From the NCBI RefSeq assembly GCF_013306565.1, contig NZ_PZPO01000001.1, positions 868,001 through 932,000 of the forward strand: a stretch of 64,000 nucleotides of DNA, written 5' to 3'. The position numbers were made by a program, and so were the translations under genes. The DNA comes from Hyphomicrobium sulfonivorans (GTDB lineage: Bacteria; Pseudomonadota; Alphaproteobacteria; Rhizobiales; Hyphomicrobiaceae). Shown here piece after piece: positions 11,366 to 20,125 of the stretch (positions are counted from its first letter, which is position 1; the number at the start of each line of letters is the position of its first letter). The notes beneath the pieces are model-generated. The model saw only the letters and a list, made by a program, of their open reading frames with translations. It had not been told where the DNA came from and did no database searches.

Positions 11366-12127
11366 ATGCAGACGCTGACACAACGCTTGGCCAACCCGAC
11401 CCGCTTCATGGAGCTTTCCGGTTCCGTGCTGCCGTGGATTGCCGGTGCTGCCGCCGTGGTGATCGCATACGGGCTGTACCTCGCATTCTACGTCGCCCCG
11501 CCGGACTACCAGCAGGGCGAAACGGCACGCATCATGTACATCCACGTGCCGTGCGCATGGCTGGCGATGGCGGTTTACGCCATGGTCGCAATGTCGGCCT
11601 TCGGGTTCCTGGTGTTCCGGCATCCGCTGGCCGATGTCTCGGCCAAAACCGCGGTGCCGCTGGGCGCAGCCTTCACGTTTCTGGCGTTGGTGACGGGCTC
11701 GCTGTGGGGCCGACCGACGTGGGGCACATACTGGGTGTGGGACGCGCGGCTCACCTCGGTGCTGATCCTGTTTTTCCTGTATCTGGGCCTGATGGCGCTG
11801 CGATCTTCCATTGAGGATGACTCGCTGGCCTCGAAGCTGACCGCCATTCTGGCGCTGGTCGGCATCGTGATGCTGCCCATCATCAAGTTCTCGGTCGATT
11901 TCGGTAATACGCTGCACCAGCCTGCAAGTGTGCTGCGCGTCGGCGGCCCGACCATCGACACCGCCATGCTGACGCCGCTGCTGGTGATGGCGCTGGGCTT
12001 TACGCTGATGTTTGTGGCGATGCACTTCAAGGCGATGCGCAACGAGATCCTGCGCCGCCGCGTGCGTGCACTGCAGTTGGCTCAGGTCGAGAAGGCTCAG
12101 GCATCGCAACTAGCGGCGGCGGAGTAG
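11366..12127 (+). CDS. ccmC: Haem exporter protein CcmC
   Basis: 253 residues with six membrane helices. The haem-handling-protein tryptophan-rich motif is present as WGRPTWGTYWVWDARLTS (about residues 115-132). Histidines in the periplasmic loops before (MYIHVPCAW) and after it (GNTLHQPAS) match the haem-ligand positions of CcmC. The protein delivers haem to CcmE at the periplasmic face of the inner membrane. The C-terminal tail is basic and Ala/Gln-rich. ccmD follows after four bases. Confidence 0.96.
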   Translation: MQTLTQRLANPTRFMELSGSVLPWIAGAAAVVIAYGLYLAFYVAPPDYQQGETARIMYIHVPCAWLAMAVYAMVAMSAFGFLVFRHPLADVSAKTAVPLGAAFTFLALVTGSLWGRPTWGTYWVWDARLTSVLILFFLYLGLMALRSSIEDDSLASKLTAILALVGIVMLPIIKFSVDFGNTLHQPASVLRVGGPTIDTAMLTPLLVMALGFTLMFVAMHFKAMRNEILRRRVRALQLAQVEKAQASQLAAAE

Positions 12128-12131
12128 GCTT

Positions 12132-12317
12132 ATGGAACTGCTGCTCGGCATCGATCTTGGTCCGCACGCCAGCTTTATCTGGGCGGCTTATGGGGCGGTC
12201 GTTGCGGTGATCGGTGGCCTCATCGCCTGGCTTTACATTGACGGACGCATCCAGCAGCGGAAGCTGGCTGTTCTGGCTGAACGGGGCGTGCGCCGCCGCT
12301 CGGCACGCCGCGCCTGA
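12132..12317 (+). CDS. ccmD: Haem exporter accessory protein CcmD
   Basis: 61 residues: a short N-terminus (MELLLGIDLGPHASFI), one membrane helix (about residues 13-33, ending WLYIDGR) and a basic C-terminal tail ending RRRSARRA. This is the CcmD architecture; the protein is needed to release holo-CcmE from the CcmABC complex. It sits four bases after ccmC and about 35 bases before ccmG. Confidence 0.88.
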   Translation: MELLLGIDLGPHASFIWAAYGAVVAVIGGLIAWLYIDGRIQQRKLAVLAERGVRRRSARRA

Positions 12318-12351
12318 TAACCGATAGATCCTCTCAGCACACCGGAAGACT

Positions 12352-13044
12352 ATGCAACCGGACCCCGCGACCAACGCCAATACATCTTCCCAGCAGCCTG
12401 CTCCGCGCCGCCGCAAGACCGGCGCCGTGCTTGCGCCGCTGATCGTTTTTGCGGTTCTCGTGGCGGTGTTCGGCTTTGCGCTGAAAACTGGCGATCCTTC
12501 CAAGCTTCCCTCAGCGCTGATCGGCAAACCCGCGCCGCAGACTGAGTTTGCGCCGTTGCCCGGGCTGGCAACCGATGGGCAGGCGGTGCCCGGTTTTTCC
12601 AGCGCCGAGCTGGCCAACGGCAAGCCGGTTGTCGTGAATTTCTGGGCTTCGTGGTGCGTGCCGTGCGCCGAGGAACAGCCGCTGCTGGTGAAGCTGCAGC
12701 AGCGCACCGGCGTGGCGCTGTATGGCGTCAACTACAAGGACGATCCGGTTTCGGCGCGACGCTTTCTGGGCCGGTTCGGCAATCCGTTCGCGGCCGTCGG
12801 CGTCGATCCGAACGGTCGCGGCGCCATCGAGTGGGGCGTTTACGGGATGCCGGAAACGTTCGTGCTGAACGGCAAGGGTGAGATCATTTACAAGCACGTT
12901 GGTCCGGTATCGGCGCAGAGCCTGGCTGAAAAGGTGGAACCGATGATCGTCGAGGCGCAGAAGGCGGCTGCCGTAGGCAATGCGGCATCGACTGCCCCGG
13001 CTTCGTCCGCTGCTCCGGCCTCGGGTGCGACGCAGCCGAACTGA
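12352..13044 (+). CDS. ccmG: Thiol:disulfide interchange protein CcmG/DsbE
   Basis: 230 residues: a cytoplasmic N-terminus of about 22 residues, a membrane anchor (about 24-42, VLAPLIVFAVLVAVFGFAL) and a periplasmic thioredoxin fold with active site WCVPC (about 101) and the cis-Pro loop GVYGMPETFVLNGKGEI. CcmG reduces apocytochrome c or CcmH before haem attachment. After the fold there is an Ala/Ser/Pro-rich tail of about 25 residues not needed for the family. Last gene of ccmABCDG; a bidirectional terminator follows at 13115-13158. Confidence 0.95.
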   Translation: MQPDPATNANTSSQQPAPRRRKTGAVLAPLIVFAVLVAVFGFALKTGDPSKLPSALIGKPAPQTEFAPLPGLATDGQAVPGFSSAELANGKPVVVNFWASWCVPCAEEQPLLVKLQQRTGVALYGVNYKDDPVSARRFLGRFGNPFAAVGVDPNGRGAIEWGVYGMPETFVLNGKGEIIYKHVGPVSAQSLAEKVEPMIVEAQKAAAVGNAASTAPASSAAPASGATQPN

Positions 13045-13114
13045 GCGCTGCTCGTTGCGGCACTGCTCGGTCCGCCGGGCTTCCTATCCGTCCCGCAACA
13101 CTACGGAACACAAA

Positions 13115-13158
13115 CAAAAAGGGCGAAGGCGCTGAATGCGGCCTCCGCCCTGATTTTG
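13115..13158. terminator. Bidirectional terminator between ccmG and carbonic anhydrase
   Basis: AGGGCG-A-AGGC pairs with GCCT-CCGCCCT; CAAAAA lies on the left and GATTTTG on the right, so it can serve both converging transcripts. Confidence 0.65.
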
Positions 13159-13177
13159 ATCGCTGACCGAACTCTGG

Positions 13178-13816
13178 TTACAGCGGGAAGAACTCGCCGC
13201 GCGAATGATTGAGCACCGTCAGCGTGCCGGTTGAGATGTCGAAATAGCAACCGTGCAGCGCCAGACGCCCGCGATTTTCCGCATCGGAAACGAATGGGAA
13301 GGTGCGCAGGTTGGTGATCGAGTTCTTGATGCCTTCCTTCTCCAGCGCCGCCTGCTTTTCGGCCTGCGGGCAGTCGTGGTGGGTTTCCAGCACCTTGGTG
13401 CGAGCATCATCGAGCATCGACATCCAGCGCGAGATGAACTGCGCCTCGGTCTGAATGGCGGCGCTCTGGTTCAGGGCGGCTTTGACGCCACCGCAACCGG
13501 AATGCCCCATGATGATGAGGTGCTTGATGCGCAAATTGAGGATGGCGAACTCGATCGCCGAGCTGACACCGTGGAACCGGCCGCCGGTTTCGTAGGGCGG
13601 CACAAGGTTGGCCACGTTGCGCACGACGAACAATTCGCCCGGCATGGCGCTGAAGATCGTTTCCGGATCGACGCGGCTGTCGGAGCAGGAAATGATCATC
13701 GCCTCGGGCTTCTGCCCGTAGGTTGCCAATTCCTCATAGTCCTCCGCGCGTGGCAGGAAGTGACGCTTGTGGAAGCGGCGATAGCGGTCGGCCAGTGTTT
13801 CTGGAAAGCTGCTCAT
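13178..13816 (-). CDS. Beta-class carbonic anhydrase
   Basis: 212 residues. The zinc site is complete: Cys44, Asp46 and Arg48 in CSDSRVDP, His105 and Cys108 in MGHSGCGG. It interconverts CO2 and bicarbonate in the cytoplasm, supplying bicarbonate to carboxylases. It is transcribed divergently from a SulP transporter across a 229-base region, a pairing known in bacteria where SulP proteins import bicarbonate (some are even fused to carbonic anhydrase). With ethylmalonyl-CoA-pathway genes 3 kb away, a bicarbonate-supplying role for crotonyl-CoA or propionyl-CoA carboxylation is plausible but inferred. Confidence 0.95.
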   Translation of the reverse strand: MSSFPETLADRYRRFHKRHFLPRAEDYEELATYGQKPEAMIISCSDSRVDPETIFSAMPGELFVVRNVANLVPPYETGGRFHGVSSAIEFAILNLRIKHLIIMGHSGCGGVKAALNQSAAIQTEAQFISRWMSMLDDARTKVLETHHDCPQAEKQAALEKEGIKNSITNLRTFPFVSDAENRGRLALHGCYFDISTGTLTVLNHSRGEFFPL

Positions 13817-14045
13817 GGAATTTCCATGCCTGTTTCTTGGTTCAGTGCGTAGGCGGCAAATCGTCCGGGTAACGAGTGATCGGCAGAGCGCCGTTTAACC
13901 GTTGCCGAGGGCGTCGGGTAGGGGAAACTTGCCGCGTGGCAACGCGCGGTTTATCGTCCGCAGCGCCGGGGGAAGCGGCAAATGGTCGTCAATTCAATGC
14001 CATCGCGCGCCTGGCGGCGAGCTGGCACAGCAGGACTATAACCTT

Positions 14046-15635
14046 ATGAATGCGCCCTATTCATCCGCGGCTTTTGGCCGTGATTTCATGGCGTCTATAG
14101 TTGTTTTTCTAGTCGCACTGCCACTTTGCATGGGCGTTGCGCTGGCTTCGGGCATGCCCCCGATGGCTGGCATCATCACGGGTATCATTGGCGGCATCGT
14201 TGTCGGGTTCCTTGCCGGTTCGCCGCTGCAGGTGAGCGGTCCGGCTGCCGGGTTGACAGTGCTGGTGTGGCAGTATGTGCAGGATTTCGGCGTCGAGATG
14301 CTTGGCGTCATGGTGCTTTTCGCCGGTCTGATCCAGCTGGTCTCTGGAATGCTCAAGCTGGGTCAATGGTTCCGCGCAGTTTCGCCGGCGGTCATTCACG
14401 GCATGCTGGCCGGTATCGGTGTGCTGATTCTGGCCTCGCAGTTCCACGTCATGATGGATGCCAAGCCGCTGGGCGGCGGCATCGAGAATCTGGTGGGTAT
14501 CCCGAGCGCTCTGATGAACGCGTTTCGCACGGGCGATTCCCATTTCACCGCGCTGCTGATTGGCCTGCTGACCATCGCCGTGATTTTCGGCTGGAGCGCG
14601 ATTGCGCCGAAGCGCCTGCGCCTTGTGCCGGCACCGCTGGTTGCGGTTCTGGTGGCCATTGCGGTGGCGGCTGCACTCAATCTGAAGGTCGATTATGTCA
14701 GCGTGCCGGAGAACATCTGGGCGGTTACGGTGTTTCCGACGACCGACAACATTATGCGCATCCTGGAGACGCCCATTCTGATCGGTGCCATCTCGATTGC
14801 CTTCATCGCCAGCGCCGAAACGCTGCTGTGCGCCACGGCGGTGGATCAGATGCACCGCGGCCCGCGCACCAAGTATGACCGCGAGCTGTCGGCCCAGGGC
14901 ATAGGCAACGCGATCTGCGGCGCGCTGGGTGTGCTGCCGATGACGGGTGTGATCGTTCGCTCCAGCGCCAACGTTGAGGCGGGTGCCGAGACGCGCAACT
15001 CCGCCATCCTGCACGGCGTCTGGCTGCTGGTGTTCGTGGCGCTGCTGCCGTTCACGCTGGCCTATATTCCGATTTCGGCGCTGGCCGCGATCCTGGTCTA
15101 CACCGGCTATAAGCTGGCCTATCCGAAGATCGTGCCGACGCTGCGCAAGTATGGCCGTGGCGAAGTGGTGATCTTCTTCGTCACCGTCATCATGATCGTG
15201 GCCACCAACCTGCTGGAAGGCGTGCTGGTGGGTCTGGCGCTGTCGCTCATCAAGCTGCTGTACGCATTCTCGCACCTCGATGTGCGCAAGGAAGAAGCGG
15301 CGGACGGCAAGCGCGTCGACCTGCACCTCAGTGGCTCTGCAACTCTCATCCGTCTGCCGAAGCTGGCTTCGGAGCTTGAGACGCTGCCGCGCGGATCACA
15401 GGTTCACGTGCACATCGCCAACCTGGAATACATCGATCACGCGTGCCTTGACCTGCTGACGAACTGGGATCGCCAGCACGCGGCGACGGGCGGATCGCTG
15501 ACGATCGAGTGGGATCAGCTTTCGCAGAAGTATCACCAGCGCCGTATCTCAAGCCGCAAGGCAGCGCGGGAGGCAGCCAAAGCTGGTGCGTGGTCGGGCC
15601 CGACGCCGACGCCGGAAAACGCATCCCGTTCTTGA
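14046..15635 (+). CDS. SulP family anion (bicarbonate/sulfate) transporter with STAS domain
   Basis: 529 residues from ATG 14046; the frame extends 48 codons upstream, but that stretch is polar and unrelated to the family. The N-terminal Sulfate_transp domain has 10-12 membrane helices beginning DFMASIVVFLVALPLCMGVALASG, with SGPAAGLTVLVWQYV and GVLPMTGVIVRSSANVEAGA conserved. A C-terminal STAS domain occupies about 420-500 (LSGSATLIRLPKLASEL, HIANLEYIDHACLDLL). SulP proteins exchange or co-transport bicarbonate, sulfate or dicarboxylates. The divergent carbonic anhydrase argues for bicarbonate. A terminator follows at 15686-15719. Confidence 0.92.
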   Translation: MNAPYSSAAFGRDFMASIVVFLVALPLCMGVALASGMPPMAGIITGIIGGIVVGFLAGSPLQVSGPAAGLTVLVWQYVQDFGVEMLGVMVLFAGLIQLVSGMLKLGQWFRAVSPAVIHGMLAGIGVLILASQFHVMMDAKPLGGGIENLVGIPSALMNAFRTGDSHFTALLIGLLTIAVIFGWSAIAPKRLRLVPAPLVAVLVAIAVAAALNLKVDYVSVPENIWAVTVFPTTDNIMRILETPILIGAISIAFIASAETLLCATAVDQMHRGPRTKYDRELSAQGIGNAICGALGVLPMTGVIVRSSANVEAGAETRNSAILHGVWLLVFVALLPFTLAYIPISALAAILVYTGYKLAYPKIVPTLRKYGRGEVVIFFVTVIMIVATNLLEGVLVGLALSLIKLLYAFSHLDVRKEEAADGKRVDLHLSGSATLIRLPKLASELETLPRGSQVHVHIANLEYIDHACLDLLTNWDRQHAATGGSLTIEWDQLSQKYHQRRISSRKAAREAAKAGAWSGPTPTPENASRS

Positions 15636-15685
15636 GGGGTTGCTGACTGATCCGGCTCTGCGCAAACGGCGCGGATGAAAAATCG

Positions 15686-15719
15686 AAGGGCGGTTCGTGG
15701 AAAACGGGCCGCCCTTTTT
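15686..15719 (+). terminator. Rho-independent terminator after the SulP gene
   Basis: AAGGGCGG / CCGCCCTT stem with a 15-base loop, followed by five T. Confidence 0.75.
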
Positions 15720-15796
15720 CGTGACTGGAAGGAGTTGCGGACCGATGAAGTTTTGACCGGTCGGATCGGCAGCAGCGGATGTGTGCCGTTGCGCGA

Positions 15797-16621
15797 TCAG
15801 ACGGCGCTGACCGGCAGCGCCTTGGCTGACGCCCATAGCGCCGCCGCACCTGCCAGCGGCAGTTCCTCCAGCCCGTGCGCGGCGGTCACGCTGGCATCCA
15901 CGGCCGAGGCAGCGGCACTGAGGCAATCGGCCGGGGCGTTGCCGTTCAGAAGCTGGCCGAGGAACATGGCGCACAGCATGTCGCCGGTGCCGTGCGGCGC
16001 GTCCTCACGTAGCTTCACGCTGCAGGCGAGCGCCTCTTCGCGCGTGACCAGCACATTTGCCAGCCGGTTATCGCCATCGGGCACGGAGGTGGCGAGCAGC
16101 ATCGGAACGGCGAGCTTGCGGGCCGCGTCGCGCGCTTCGACGGGATTACCGACCGACGCCTTCGCCAGCCACGAAAGCTCGAAACTGTTGGGCGTGGCGA
16201 GATCCGCCAGCGGCATGAGTTCGGTGGCGATGGCAGTTGCGACGGCTTCGGGCAGATAAAGCCCGCCGGGTTCGTCGCCGAACACCGGATCGCACAGATA
16301 GCGCGCGGCAGGATTGGCGGCGCGCACCATCGCCACGGCGGCCCGAGCAGCGGAAACATGATCGCGGGTCGGCAGATAGCCGGTGACCACGGCGTCGGTT
16401 CCGGCCAGCCAGCCGTTTGCGGCCAGTGCTTCGGCAATCGCGACGATGCGATCGGCGGGTACGGCGTCGCCAGCAAAGTGCGGATAGGCCGGATTGCACG
16501 ACAGCACCACGGTCGGCAGAGGCATCACCTCATGGCCGAGCCAATGCAGCGCCGGCACGATGGAGGCGAGACCCACCGAGCCGTAAGCGACGTGGGAGGA
16601 GATGGCGAGCACGCGGGCCAT
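15797..16621 (-). CDS. pdxY: Pyridoxal kinase PdxY
   Basis: 274 residues, ribokinase-like fold. N-terminal AISSHVAYGSVGLASIVPALHWLGHEV is typical of PdxY/PdxK; DPVFGD and LATPNSFELSWL line the substrate and nucleotide sites; APHGTGDMLCAMFLG carries the GTGD anion-hole/catalytic Asp motif. It phosphorylates pyridoxal in the B6 salvage pathway in the cytoplasm. Single gene, convergent with the SulP gene, divergent from the malyl-CoA thioesterase gene. Confidence 0.93.
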   Translation of the reverse strand: MARVLAISSHVAYGSVGLASIVPALHWLGHEVMPLPTVVLSCNPAYPHFAGDAVPADRIVAIAEALAANGWLAGTDAVVTGYLPTRDHVSAARAAVAMVRAANPAARYLCDPVFGDEPGGLYLPEAVATAIATELMPLADLATPNSFELSWLAKASVGNPVEARDAARKLAVPMLLATSVPDGDNRLANVLVTREEALACSVKLREDAPHGTGDMLCAMFLGQLLNGNAPADCLSAAASAVDASVTAAHGLEELPLAGAAALWASAKALPVSAV

Positions 16622-16957
16622 GGCTTGTTCCGGGATTGGGCTGTTGTGGTGCGGGATGTGGACGTGAGGGCGGAGTGTGCAGCTAAGCGCGCAGGATGAA
16701 AGCCCAAATGACTGCGGGCGGACAGAAGAAAGTCTGAGTGGAGCTTAAAGGCTTGGGCAAGGGCTGGCTCGCTGCGCCGTGTAGGACATTGGTAGATGGG
16801 ACAGATCGCACTTGCGAAAGGCAACATGCAGCCCTTCCGGATTCGCTCGCTGAACCAGCAAATGCTTTTTCTACAGGCGCTTGCAGCGGCGTGATCGTTA
16901 ATCGCCAAGCCATCTAATCCCGCTAGAATTGTGCAGCGCACATGAGAGGGCCTTGCC
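16622..16957. other. Divergent regulatory region between pdxY and the malyl-CoA thioesterase gene
   Basis: 336 bases with no supported gene. Near the plus-strand gene there is a small inverted repeat TGTGC-AGC-GCACA (about 16931-16943), 15 bases upstream of the ATG, at a position suitable for an operator or an RNA hairpin overlapping the ribosome site. Otherwise I see nothing. Confidence 0.35.
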
Positions 16958-17857
16958 ATGACCGTCCGTCCGCGACGCAGCGTGCTTTATATGCCGGGCG
17001 CCAATACGCGCGCGCTGGAGAAGGCGAAGGTTCTGCCGGCGGACGCGCTGATCCTCGACCTTGAAGATTCGGTCGCGCCGGAAGCGAAGGCCGAGGCGCG
17101 CGAGAACGTGTGCGAAGCGGTGCACGGCGGTGGTTATGGTCGGCGCGAGCTTGTCATTCGCGTCAACGCCATCGAAACCGCGTGGGGCATGGACGATCTG
17201 CGTGCCGCCGCCAGCGTCGAGCCCGATGCGATCCTCGTGCCCAAGGTTTCGAGCCCGGGCGATATCGTCACCGTGGCCAAGGTGCTGGACGCCATCAACG
17301 CGCCATCCAGAGTGCGGGTGTGGGCGATGATGGAAACGCCGAGCTCCATTCTCAATGCGCGCGAGATCGCAGCGCTGGGGGCCGATCCGGAGACGCGGCT
17401 GTCGTGTCTGGTGATGGGCACTAACGATCTGCTGAAGGAAAGCCGCGCCCGCGCCCTGCACGATCGCGTGGCCGTGGTGCCGTGGCTGGCGATGGCGATC
17501 GTGGCCGCCCGCGCCTACGGGCTCGATATTCTGGATGGCGTCTACAACGATTTCCGCGACGAGGTCGGCTTCCGGGCCGAATGCGAGCATGGCCGCACGC
17601 TGGGCATGGACGGTAAGACGCTGATCCACCCCTCGCAGGTGGGACCATGCAACGAAATCTTCTCGCCGACCGTTGAAGAGGTTTCGTGGGCCAGAAAAGT
17701 CATTGCCGCCTTTGAGGAACCCGCCAATCGCCAGAAGGGCGTCATCACGCTGGAAGGCCGGATGGTCGAGCGCCTGCATCTGGTGATGGCGCGGCGGACT
17801 GTGGCCATCGCCGATGCCATTGAGGCCATGCGGCGAACCGAAGAAGAGTGGTTCTGA
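16958..17857 (+). CDS. mcl2: CitE-like CoA ester lyase, probable (3S)-malyl-CoA thioesterase (Mcl2)
   Basis: 299 residues, HpcH/HpaI aldolase fold. RSVLYMPGANTRALEKA, LILDLEDSVAPEAK (Mg/CoA site), WAMMETPSSILNAREIA and the stretch VMGTNDLLKE ... FRAECEHGRTLGMDGKTLIHPSQV resemble the CitE-like Rhodobacter Mcl2 rather than the longer Mcl1 lyase (about 320 residues). Mcl2 hydrolyses (3S)-malyl-CoA to malate, the last step of the ethylmalonyl-CoA pathway. The next gene is mesaconyl-CoA hydratase of the same pathway, which supports the call over a generic citrate-lyase beta subunit. The gap to mch is about 100 bases. Confidence 0.82.
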   Translation: MTVRPRRSVLYMPGANTRALEKAKVLPADALILDLEDSVAPEAKAEARENVCEAVHGGGYGRRELVIRVNAIETAWGMDDLRAAASVEPDAILVPKVSSPGDIVTVAKVLDAINAPSRVRVWAMMETPSSILNAREIAALGADPETRLSCLVMGTNDLLKESRARALHDRVAVVPWLAMAIVAARAYGLDILDGVYNDFRDEVGFRAECEHGRTLGMDGKTLIHPSQVGPCNEIFSPTVEEVSWARKVIAAFEEPANRQKGVITLEGRMVERLHLVMARRTVAIADAIEAMRRTEEEWF

Positions 17858-17954
17858 GGGGCGTTTCCGGGTCAAAGCGGCGAAAAGGCAGTCGACAGAG
17901 CCTGTCTTTGTGGACTATTCGGCCCTTGCGCCCAAGGAAAGGACCAGCTCAGCG

Positions 17955-19013
17955 ATGACTTCGACCAAGACCAATCCCGGCAATTATTTCGAGGATTTCA
18001 AGTTCGGGCAGGTGATCGTGCACCCGACGCCGCGCACGGTGTCGGTGGGCGATGTGGCGCTCTATACAAGTCTTTACGGCACCCGCTTCGCGGTACAGTC
18101 GTCGGATGCGTTCGCCAAGGCCATCGGCTATCCGCAGTCGCCGCTTGATGATCTGCTGACGTTCCACGTCGTGTTCGGCAAGACGACGCCTGAGATCTCG
18201 CTGAATGCGATTGCCAATCTCGGCTATGCCAACTGCCGCTTCCTGAAGCCGGTTTATCCGGGCGACACGCTGTCCTCGACCTCCGAGGTTATCGGCCTGA
18301 AGGAAAACTCCAACGGCGAGACCGGCACCGTTTATGTGCGCTCGACCGGGCGCAACCAGAACGGCGAAATCGTGCTCGACTATGTGCGCTGGGTGATGGT
18401 GCGCAAGCGGGACAAGGCTGCGCCGGCGCCGGAAGCCATCGTACCGAACCTGCCGCCGCGGGTCGATCCGTCCGAGCTGGGCGCCGCTGTGCCGCCGCTC
18501 AACACCAGCCAGTATGACTATGCGCTGGCCGGTTCGCCCTATCGCTGGGGCGATTATGAGGTGGGCGAGAAGATCGCGCACGTCGACGGCATGACGCTGG
18601 AAGAGGCCGAGCACCAGATCGCGACGCGGCTTTATCAGAACACGGCCAAGGTGCATTTCAACCAGCACACCGAGGCCAAGGGCCGCTTCGGCAAGCGCAT
18701 CGTCTATGGCGGTGTGGTGATCTCGCTGGCGCGCGCGCTGTCTTTCAACGGCCTGAACAACGCGTTCCATCTGGCTGCGATCAACGGTGGGCGGCATGTG
18801 TCGCCGTGCTTCGCGGGCGACACCGTTTATGCGTGGTCGGAAGTGCTGGAGAAGGTGGAAGTGCCGGGCCGCACTGACCTTGGCGCCCTGCGCACCCGCC
18901 TCGTGGCAGTGAAGAACAATGACTGTTCGGATTTTCCGCTCAAGGATGCAGACGGCAAGTACGCCGATGGCGTGATGCTCGACCTGGATACCTGGGTGCT
19001 GCTGCCGCGCTGA
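17955..19013 (+). CDS. mch: Mesaconyl-CoA hydratase (2-methylfumaryl-CoA hydratase)
   Basis: 352 residues from ATG 17955, preceded by AAGGAAAGGA; the frame runs 47 codons further up without family sequence. Two tandem MaoC/hot-dog domains. GQVIVHPTPRTVSVGDVALYTSLYGTRFAVQSSDAFAKA and LDDLLTFHVVFGKTTPEISLNA are characteristic of Mch. The second half carries KVHFNQHTEAKGRFGKRIVYGG, resembling the hydratase-2 motif. It hydrates mesaconyl-C1-CoA to beta-methylmalyl-CoA in the ethylmalonyl-CoA pathway of acetyl-CoA assimilation. Downstream of mcl2, with a probable terminator at 19040-19085. Confidence 0.92.
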   Translation: MTSTKTNPGNYFEDFKFGQVIVHPTPRTVSVGDVALYTSLYGTRFAVQSSDAFAKAIGYPQSPLDDLLTFHVVFGKTTPEISLNAIANLGYANCRFLKPVYPGDTLSSTSEVIGLKENSNGETGTVYVRSTGRNQNGEIVLDYVRWVMVRKRDKAAPAPEAIVPNLPPRVDPSELGAAVPPLNTSQYDYALAGSPYRWGDYEVGEKIAHVDGMTLEEAEHQIATRLYQNTAKVHFNQHTEAKGRFGKRIVYGGVVISLARALSFNGLNNAFHLAAINGGRHVSPCFAGDTVYAWSEVLEKVEVPGRTDLGALRTRLVAVKNNDCSDFPLKDADGKYADGVMLDLDTWVLLPR

Positions 19014-19039
19014 TCGGCGCAGCTGCCAGACCAAACAGG

Positions 19040-19085
19040 CGCCCGTCAATCCTCTCGCCAATTGCGGGGTGGCTGGCGGGCGTTT
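19040..19085 (+). terminator. Probable terminator after mch
   Basis: CGCCCGTCA pairs with TGGCGGGCG across a 25-base loop, followed by TTTCTC. Confidence 0.5.
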
Positions 19086-19321
19086 CTCTATGCTGGCGAT
19101 CAGGGGAGGAAAGTCGGTCCGGGCCGCCAGTTATACTTTAGCAGGCCAAGACTGTAAGGCCCGCGCAGCTTCGCAAGATTTGCAGGCCGGAATCGCAAAC
19201 TTTTACGGAATTCACAGGGGTTAGCGCTGCTTGCAAATGTGCAGATGTGGCGTTTGGCGGTTTGCCGCGGACCGTTCTGCGCGTTAAAACGAATCTAAGA
19301 CCCAACAGTGAGGCAATCTCC

Positions 19322-19750
19322 ATGGCCGGGGTGACAACCGAAAAGCGGTCGCGCGCGCGGCCGCTATCGCCGCATCTGCAGATCTACCGTCCCATGATCA
19401 ACATGGTGATGTCGATCCTGCATCGCATTTCCGGAGCAGCGCTGTATTTCGGCTCGCTGCTGCTGGCGGTGTGGCTGCTCGCGGCGGCGACGGGGCCGGA
19501 TCAGTTCCAGTTCGTCAACTGGCTGTTCTCGACCTGGCCCGGCATCGTCGTGCTGGTTGGATATTCCTGGGCGCTGATCCTGCACATGCTGGGTGGCCTG
19601 CGCCATTTCATCTGGGACACCGGCCGGGGCTTTGATATCGGCACGGTCGATCTGCTGGGCTGGGCCACCGCAATTCTCTCGGTGCTGCTGACGGCGGCGC
19701 TGTGGATCTACATCGCCAGCCAGCAGGGATGGTTCGCGGCATGGGCATGA
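19322..19750 (+). CDS. sdhC: Succinate dehydrogenase cytochrome b556 subunit SdhC
   Basis: 142 residues from ATG 19322. N-terminal RPLSPHLQIYRPMINMVMSILHRISGAALYFG is the conserved SdhC signature (quinone-site Ser and Arg), and HMLGGLRHFIWDTGRGFD carries the haem-ligand His. Three membrane helices. With SdhD it anchors the flavoprotein and iron-sulfur subunits to the inner membrane and passes electrons to ubiquinone. First gene of sdhCDA; its TGA overlaps the sdhD start. Confidence 0.95.
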   Translation: MAGVTTEKRSRARPLSPHLQIYRPMINMVMSILHRISGAALYFGSLLLAVWLLAAATGPDQFQFVNWLFSTWPGIVVLVGYSWALILHMLGGLRHFIWDTGRGFDIGTVDLLGWATAILSVLLTAALWIYIASQQGWFAAWA

Positions 19751-20121
19751 CAACGCCATTGAAGCGCGCACGCGGGCTTGGCTCCGCGCATGAGGGCGCT
19801 GACCATTTCATCAAGCAGCGCGTTACCGGCGCGATCATCGTTGTGTTGTCGGCGTTCGCGATCGGCATGATCGTGCACCTGGCGGGCGCTGATCTTGCTA
19901 GGGTGAAAGCGACGTTCGCCAATCCGCTGGTTGCCGCGGCGCTGATCGCGCTGATCCTGGCGACGGCGGTGCATATGCGGCTGGGCATGCAGGTCATCAT
20001 CGAAGATTACGTCCACGGCGAATTTTCAAAGATGCTGCTGTTGCTGGCTAACACGGTGTTTTCGGGAGCCATTGCGTTGGTCTCGGTTTTCGCCGTCCTG
20101 AAATTGAGCTTCGGGGGCTAG
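19747..20121 (+). CDS. sdhD: Succinate dehydrogenase membrane anchor subunit SdhD
   Basis: 124 residues from the ATG overlapping the sdhC stop (ATGA); an ATG at 19741 would add two residues. The N-terminus [24 protein letters not shown] is typical of alphaproteobacterial SdhD. Three membrane helices; [19 protein letters not shown] carries the haem/quinone-site His and Tyr. sdhA starts four bases after the stop. Confidence 0.93.
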   Translation: MTTPLKRARGLGSAHEGADHFIKQRVTGAIIVVLSAFAIGMIVHLAGADLARVKATFANPLVAAALIALILATAVHMRLGMQVIIEDYVHGEFSKMLLLLANTVFSGAIALVSVFAVLKLSFGG

Positions 20122-20125
20122 CTCG

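Noticed and set aside
17814-17954. Extended N-terminus of mesaconyl-CoA hydratase
   Set aside because: The upstream 47 codons overlap the previous gene and do not resemble Mch; the ATG at 17955 has a better ribosome site and gives the family length.
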